The translations under genes and the position numbers were made by a program. The notes beneath the pieces are model-generated. The model ran no database searches and was not told the origin of the DNA. It saw nothing but the letters and a program-made list of their open reading frames with translations. This document shows positions 60,765-64,000 of a stretch of 64,000 bases of DNA, piece by piece. Position 1 is the first letter of the stretch. Every line of letters begins with the position of its first letter. Source of the stretch: Streptoverticillium olivoreticuli subsp. olivoreticuli (lineage in GTDB: Bacteria > Actinomycetota > Actinomycetes > Streptomycetales > Streptomycetaceae); contig NZ_CP031455.1 in assembly GCF_003391135.1 (NCBI RefSeq), positions 6,432,001 to 6,496,000 of the forward strand, in the 5' to 3' direction.

Positions 60765-62257
60765 CCTACGCCCCCGCCTTCAATCCGGCCGCCGCCGCGC
60801 GCTCCATCGTCCCCTTCCCCCGGCAGGAAGCGAGCGCGGAGCAGCCGCGTGTGCCGAAGCAGGAACGCCGGCCACCGCAGGCCGAAGTGCTGCGCGTGCT
60901 CGGACAGAACCGCTTCCGGTACCTCCACCACAACGGCGCCCCGTACGCCGTCCCGTACGACGGCCCGACCATCGCCGTACCGCTACGCGCCGCCGCCCAC
61001 ACCGGCACCGGAAGCCTGCGCCAGCACCTCACGCTCGCGTACGTGACCGAGCACAACCGGACGCCCTCGCAGACGGCCCTCGCCGACGCCTTGGCCGCGC
61101 TCGACGCTCTCGCCATGCGCGTCCCCGAGACCGAGCTGCACCTGCGCGTGGCTCCGGACCCCGAGGACCCTGCCGTGTCCTGGCTCGACCTCGGGCGCCC
61201 CGACGGGGAGTCGGTGTGCCTCGCTCCCGATGGGTGGGCACTGACCTACCCCGGCCCCGAGGCCGGACTGGTATGGCGGCGCAGCAAGCTCGTCAGTCCC
61301 CTGCCGCGCCCAGACCGGGTGGCGGGTGGCTGGCGCGCGGGGCTCGAGGAGTTCGGCGCCTTGCTGCCGTTCACGCCCGAGACGTTGCCGCTCGCCGTCG
61401 GCTGGCTGCTGGCCGCGCTGCGCCCCGGCATCCCTCGCCCCATCGCCTACCTCACCGGCGAGCAGGGCACGGGCAAGAGCACGTCGGGTCAGATGCTCGC
61501 CGGCGTGATCGAGGGCGCCCGCGCGCCACTGCGGCAGGCTCCCGAGTCTCTGCGCGACCTCGGGCCGACCACCGCCGCTGGATGGATACTCGCGCTCGAC
61601 AACCTCTCGGGCATGCCCGGCTGGCTCTCCGACGCCCTGTGCCGCGTCGTCACGGGCGAGGCACAGGTGACCCGCGCCCTGTACACCGACGACGACGTGA
61701 ACGTCCTCACCTACCAACGCCCCGTCCTGCTCACCGGCATCGACCTCGGCGCACTGCGCAACGACCTCGCCGAGCGCATGCTGCCGCTCGAACTCGCCCC
61801 CATCCCCCGGCACAAGCGGCGCACCGCGGGCGCTCTGTGGAGCGCGTACGAGCAGGCGCACCCGCGCTTCCTCGGCGCGCTGCTCGACCTCGCCACCGCC
61901 GTATGGGCAGACCTCCCGTACGCCGCCGCCGTCGACCTCACCGAGCGCCCGCGGCTGGCCGACTTCGCCGAGCTGCTGCACGCCCTCGATCGCGTCACCG
62001 GCTGGCACAGCCTCGCCGCCTTCAACAGCTCGCAAGACGCGCTGAACGACGCCGTCCTCGACGGTCACCCGGTCGCCGCCGCGCTGCGCGAGTGGACCGT
62101 CTCGCCCGCCTTCCCGTCCAACGGTTGGCAGGGGACCATGGCCGAGCTGCACCGGATGCTCGGCAGCGACGGGCGCGGCCTCGCCGACGGCTGGCCCAAG
62201 ACATCCGCCGTTCTCAGCGCTCGCATCCGCCAGGTCGCGCCCGCGGCATCCACGTAG
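60761..62257 (+). CDS. Phage/plasmid-type P-loop ATPase (helicase-like), C-terminal frameshift
   Basis: This 498-residue protein belongs to replication modules with prim-pol. It carries Walker A GEQGTGKST (about 232-240) and a likely Walker B WILALDNLSG, then TGIDLGALRNDLAERMLPLEL, features of SF3/D5-like helicases. ATG 60761 overlaps the prim-pol stop in ATGA. The frame stops at 62257 just after RIRQVAPAA, but the -1 frame continues GIHVARASGSNKNGKVWAVT to 62322, the expected winged-helix end of this group. A one-base loss near 62240-62250 explains it. Confidence 0.82.
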   Translation: MTYAPAFNPAAAARSIVPFPRQEASAEQPRVPKQERRPPQAEVLRVLGQNRFRYLHHNGAPYAVPYDGPTIAVPLRAAAHTGTGSLRQHLTLAYVTEHNRTPSQTALADALAALDALAMRVPETELHLRVAPDPEDPAVSWLDLGRPDGESVCLAPDGWALTYPGPEAGLVWRRSKLVSPLPRPDRVAGGWRAGLEEFGALLPFTPETLPLAVGWLLAALRPGIPRPIAYLTGEQGTGKSTSGQMLAGVIEGARAPLRQAPESLRDLGPTTAAGWILALDNLSGMPGWLSDALCRVVTGEAQVTRALYTDDDVNVLTYQRPVLLTGIDLGALRNDLAERMLPLELAPIPRHKRRTAGALWSAYEQAHPRFLGALLDLATAVWADLPYAAAVDLTERPRLADFAELLHALDRVTGWHSLAAFNSSQDALNDAVLDGHPVAAALREWTVSPAFPSNGWQGTMAELHRMLGSDGRGLADGWPKTSAVLSARIRQVAPAAST

Positions 62258-62590
62258 CGCGCGCCTCGGGCAGCAACAAGAACGGCAAAGTGTGGGCCGT
62301 CACCCACACCCCGCCAACCTGACTCATCCCCGCACCTCGTCGTGACCCTTGATCCTCGGCCATCGACGGTCGAACTTCCCCTGGTCAGGCAGCTCTGATG
62401 ATTTCTGCGCAGATGGGATGCCCGCGATCTCTACCTCCATAGATCGTGAAGCAGCCGAGGCTGTACCTACAGAGGAGGCAGCGGATTGGAGTATCAGACA
62501 AACTCCATCTTGGTTTGCAGACCAGGCGAAGTGGGGTAGGACGGACCAGATGGTCCGTTATCAGGTCTAGCGAACGCGGGGTGGGAGTTC
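62258..62590. other. Gap after the replication gene, transition to lower-GC DNA
   Basis: The first 65 bases carry the out-of-frame end of the ATPase. From about 62350 the composition drops. A 50-codon frame (ATG 62418 to 62570; product ends GRTDQMVRYQV) could be a small gene upstream of the last gene but has no recognisable features. Confidence 0.5.
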
Positions 62591-64000
62591 GTGCGAGTTT
62601 CAGAGTTCTACAACATCGGCCGAAGCCAAGGAACTCTTGATTTCATTGATGTCGACATAACCGACGACGTGCCAGTCTATATCGATCCGGGCATGATCAG
62701 GCACCTACCCGACGATTGGGGCAAGGAGTGCCTCATCATGCTCACCACGTTTTTCGATAGCGTCCTGGACGCAGTGCGCTCAGGAGACAAAGATCGAGCT
62801 AGGCGTCTCCTCGGGAACCTTGGCGAACCTAACGAGACGCATCTCGGTTTTTCCTCGGGAAGAAGTGCGGGTCGCGGCTTCGGCAGGCAGATGGGTGATC
62901 TTCTTGCCGAGAAATTGGCAGCGAGCCAAGCAGCTCAGACTGGCTTGATTGAGGACCTCGAAGATACGGCCTTCTTCATTGACAAAGTGGGCAAGGATAT
63001 AGTCTCAGACATCACGACTAATATAATTCGTGGACCTCTTATCGCCTACACGCAACAGATGGCCTCAGTGTTTGGAATCCCGCTCGATGAGGATGTGACT
63101 AGCGGCCCCGTCTGGAACCCCCACACCCTTGAATGGGAACACGGATACACACGCCTCCCCATACCTGGCGACCATAAGCTGCTACTGGTCCCTAAGGTGA
63201 TAGTGCGTCGCGACATGTACCTGTCGCGCGCGGAGTACTATCGAAATCACCTTGTGCCGACACTCCGATCAGAGGAGCTAGACAACCCGAGCAGTAACCT
63301 CGTTCGGACTCTCAAGAACGGCAGCAAGAAAGTGTACACGCGGGACATTCAAGAGCGTTACGGGAGCTCAAAGACTGACATCACACGCGAATCTTTGCTT
63401 CGCCCTGACGTCTACGCAAACTACAGGAGCCTCAAGAGGAATATCGCTCCGCCGCCAATCTCACACGAGGAGCTCAGCCAAGCCAACCGCACGTCGCTCC
63501 CAGATTACGAGAAGTTGCTCGCAGATGTCCTTGACACCCCGGCAGGAAAAGCCGATGCAGGCAAGTACCACCACCGAATCGAAGCACTGTTCACCGCCCT
63601 ATTTTACCCATCTCTAACGATGCCGGAGATGGAAGAGGAAATACACAACGGGCGCAAACGCGTCGACATCTCGTACACAAACGTCGCCCAAGATGGATTC
63701 TTCCAATTTCTCGGGCGCCACAAAATCAAGTCCACATACGTAATAATCGAATGCAAGAACTACGGGAAAGAGGTAGGGAATCCAGAGTTGGATCAGCTAT
63801 CTTCGCGTTTCTCGCCACTTCGAGGGCGGTTTGGAATACTTGCCTGCCGTTCCTTCGATGACAAGGATCGGTTTCTGAAGAGGTGCAGGGATACGGCTCT
63901 AGATCATCGAGGGTACGTTATCGCGCTGGATGACAATGACCTTCGAGAGATTGTTGCAGATGTCATGGAAGTCATTAATTGGAAACCTTCAGATCGGCCT
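62591..64000 (+). CDS. Low-GC protein with PD-(D/E)xK nuclease signature, runs off the window
   Basis: An uninterrupted frame of 470 codons starts at GTG 62591 (preceded by GGGAG three bases upstream; an in-frame stop lies at 62537) and has no stop before the window end. The N-terminal part (VRVSEFYNIGRSQGTLDFIDVDI, about 1-240) is of unknown fold. A later region reads KRVDISYTNVAQ and TYVIIECKNYGKEV, the D...ExK triad of the restriction-endonuclease-like fold, followed by NPELDQLSSRF. Many codons end in A or T (ATA, AAT, TTT), unlike the neighbours, which indicates recent acquisition. It may be a defence or DNA-processing enzyme; I cannot assign a family. Confidence 0.75.
   Translation, partial: MRVSEFYNIGRSQGTLDFIDVDITDDVPVYIDPGMIRHLPDDWGKECLIMLTTFFDSVLDAVRSGDKDRARRLLGNLGEPNETHLGFSSGRSAGRGFGRQMGDLLAEKLAASQAAQTGLIEDLEDTAFFIDKVGKDIVSDITTNIIRGPLIAYTQQMASVFGIPLDEDVTSGPVWNPHTLEWEHGYTRLPIPGDHKLLLVPKVIVRRDMYLSRAEYYRNHLVPTLRSEELDNPSSNLVRTLKNGSKKVYTRDIQERYGSSKTDITRESLLRPDVYANYRSLKRNIAPPPISHEELSQANRTSLPDYEKLLADVLDTPAGKADAGKYHHRIEALFTALFYPSLTMPEMEEEIHNGRKRVDISYTNVAQDGFFQFLGRHKIKSTYVIIECKNYGKEVGNPELDQLSSRFSPLRGRFGILACRSFDDKDRFLKRCRDTALDHRGYVIALDDNDLREIVADVMEVINWKPSDRP

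Overview
The window is very GC-rich, has the codon bias of a Streptomyces chromosome, and carries genes found only in streptomycetes or their relatives (Scy and FilP polar coiled-coil proteins, NucS, an SCO5389-type protein, DUF397/XRE pairs, an LAxTG sortase substrate). From about 1 to 46 kb it reads as conserved core chromosome. From about 46.5 kb to the end it is a patchwork of acquired and broken DNA.

Region 1 (1-9.0 kb): the end of the F1Fo ATP synthase operon (atpG partial, atpD, atpC, then a strong terminator), a DUF2550 membrane protein, a secreted multidomain GH18 chitinase with a recognisable chi-type direct-repeat promoter, a NarL/DesK-type two-component system, a small membrane protein, and a PduO-type cobalamin adenosyltransferase whose 3' end is tandemly duplicated. 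Region 2 (9.2-16.8 kb): hydroxybutyryl-CoA dehydrogenase, STAS protein, a large membrane-anchored ATPase, the mismatch-repair nuclease NucS, an SCO5389-family protein, a flavin monooxygenase and a small Cys/His protein. Region 3 (16.7-21.7 kb): two paralogous ABC exporter pairs on the minus strand around a conserved hypothetical gene. Region 4 (21.9-31.2 kb): filP and scy (polar growth scaffold), then a propionate/ethylmalonyl-type metabolism group (methylmalonyl-CoA epimerase, thiolase, MeaB) and a cyclophilin.

Region 5 (31.3-46.4 kb): an AnsP-type permease, GNAT enzyme, a 55-residue membrane protein, a class A penicillin-binding protein with altered transpeptidase motifs, an alpha/beta hydrolase divergent from a MerR regulator with a MerR-type 19-bp spacer promoter, an XRE/DUF397 pair, a MarR regulator, three tandem AIM24 genes, a DUF3817/thiamine-binding pair, a second MerR gene divergent from an MFS exporter, a six-repeat secreted lectin-like protein and an LAxTG surface protein with ALF repeats.

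Region 6 (46.5-59.0 kb): a polymorphic toxin island. One 3,497-residue secreted RHS protein with a DNRLRE-like region, three LamG-like domains, a long YD-repeat shell and a C-terminal DNA/RNA nuclease domain is followed, with a one-base stop/start overlap, by its SMI1/KNR4-type immunity gene. Remnants of two IS701-type transposase genes, in opposite orientations and pointing outward, bound the island. Region 7 (59.0-64.0 kb): an amino acid permease and a primase-polymerase, each missing its 5' part, are joined back to back. A phage/plasmid-type ATPase with a frameshifted end follows, then a clearly lower-GC gene that runs off the window and carries a PD-(D/E)xK nuclease signature. This last gene is the best candidate for an undescribed (possibly defence) function. 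All family names come from reading the sequences, without a database search.
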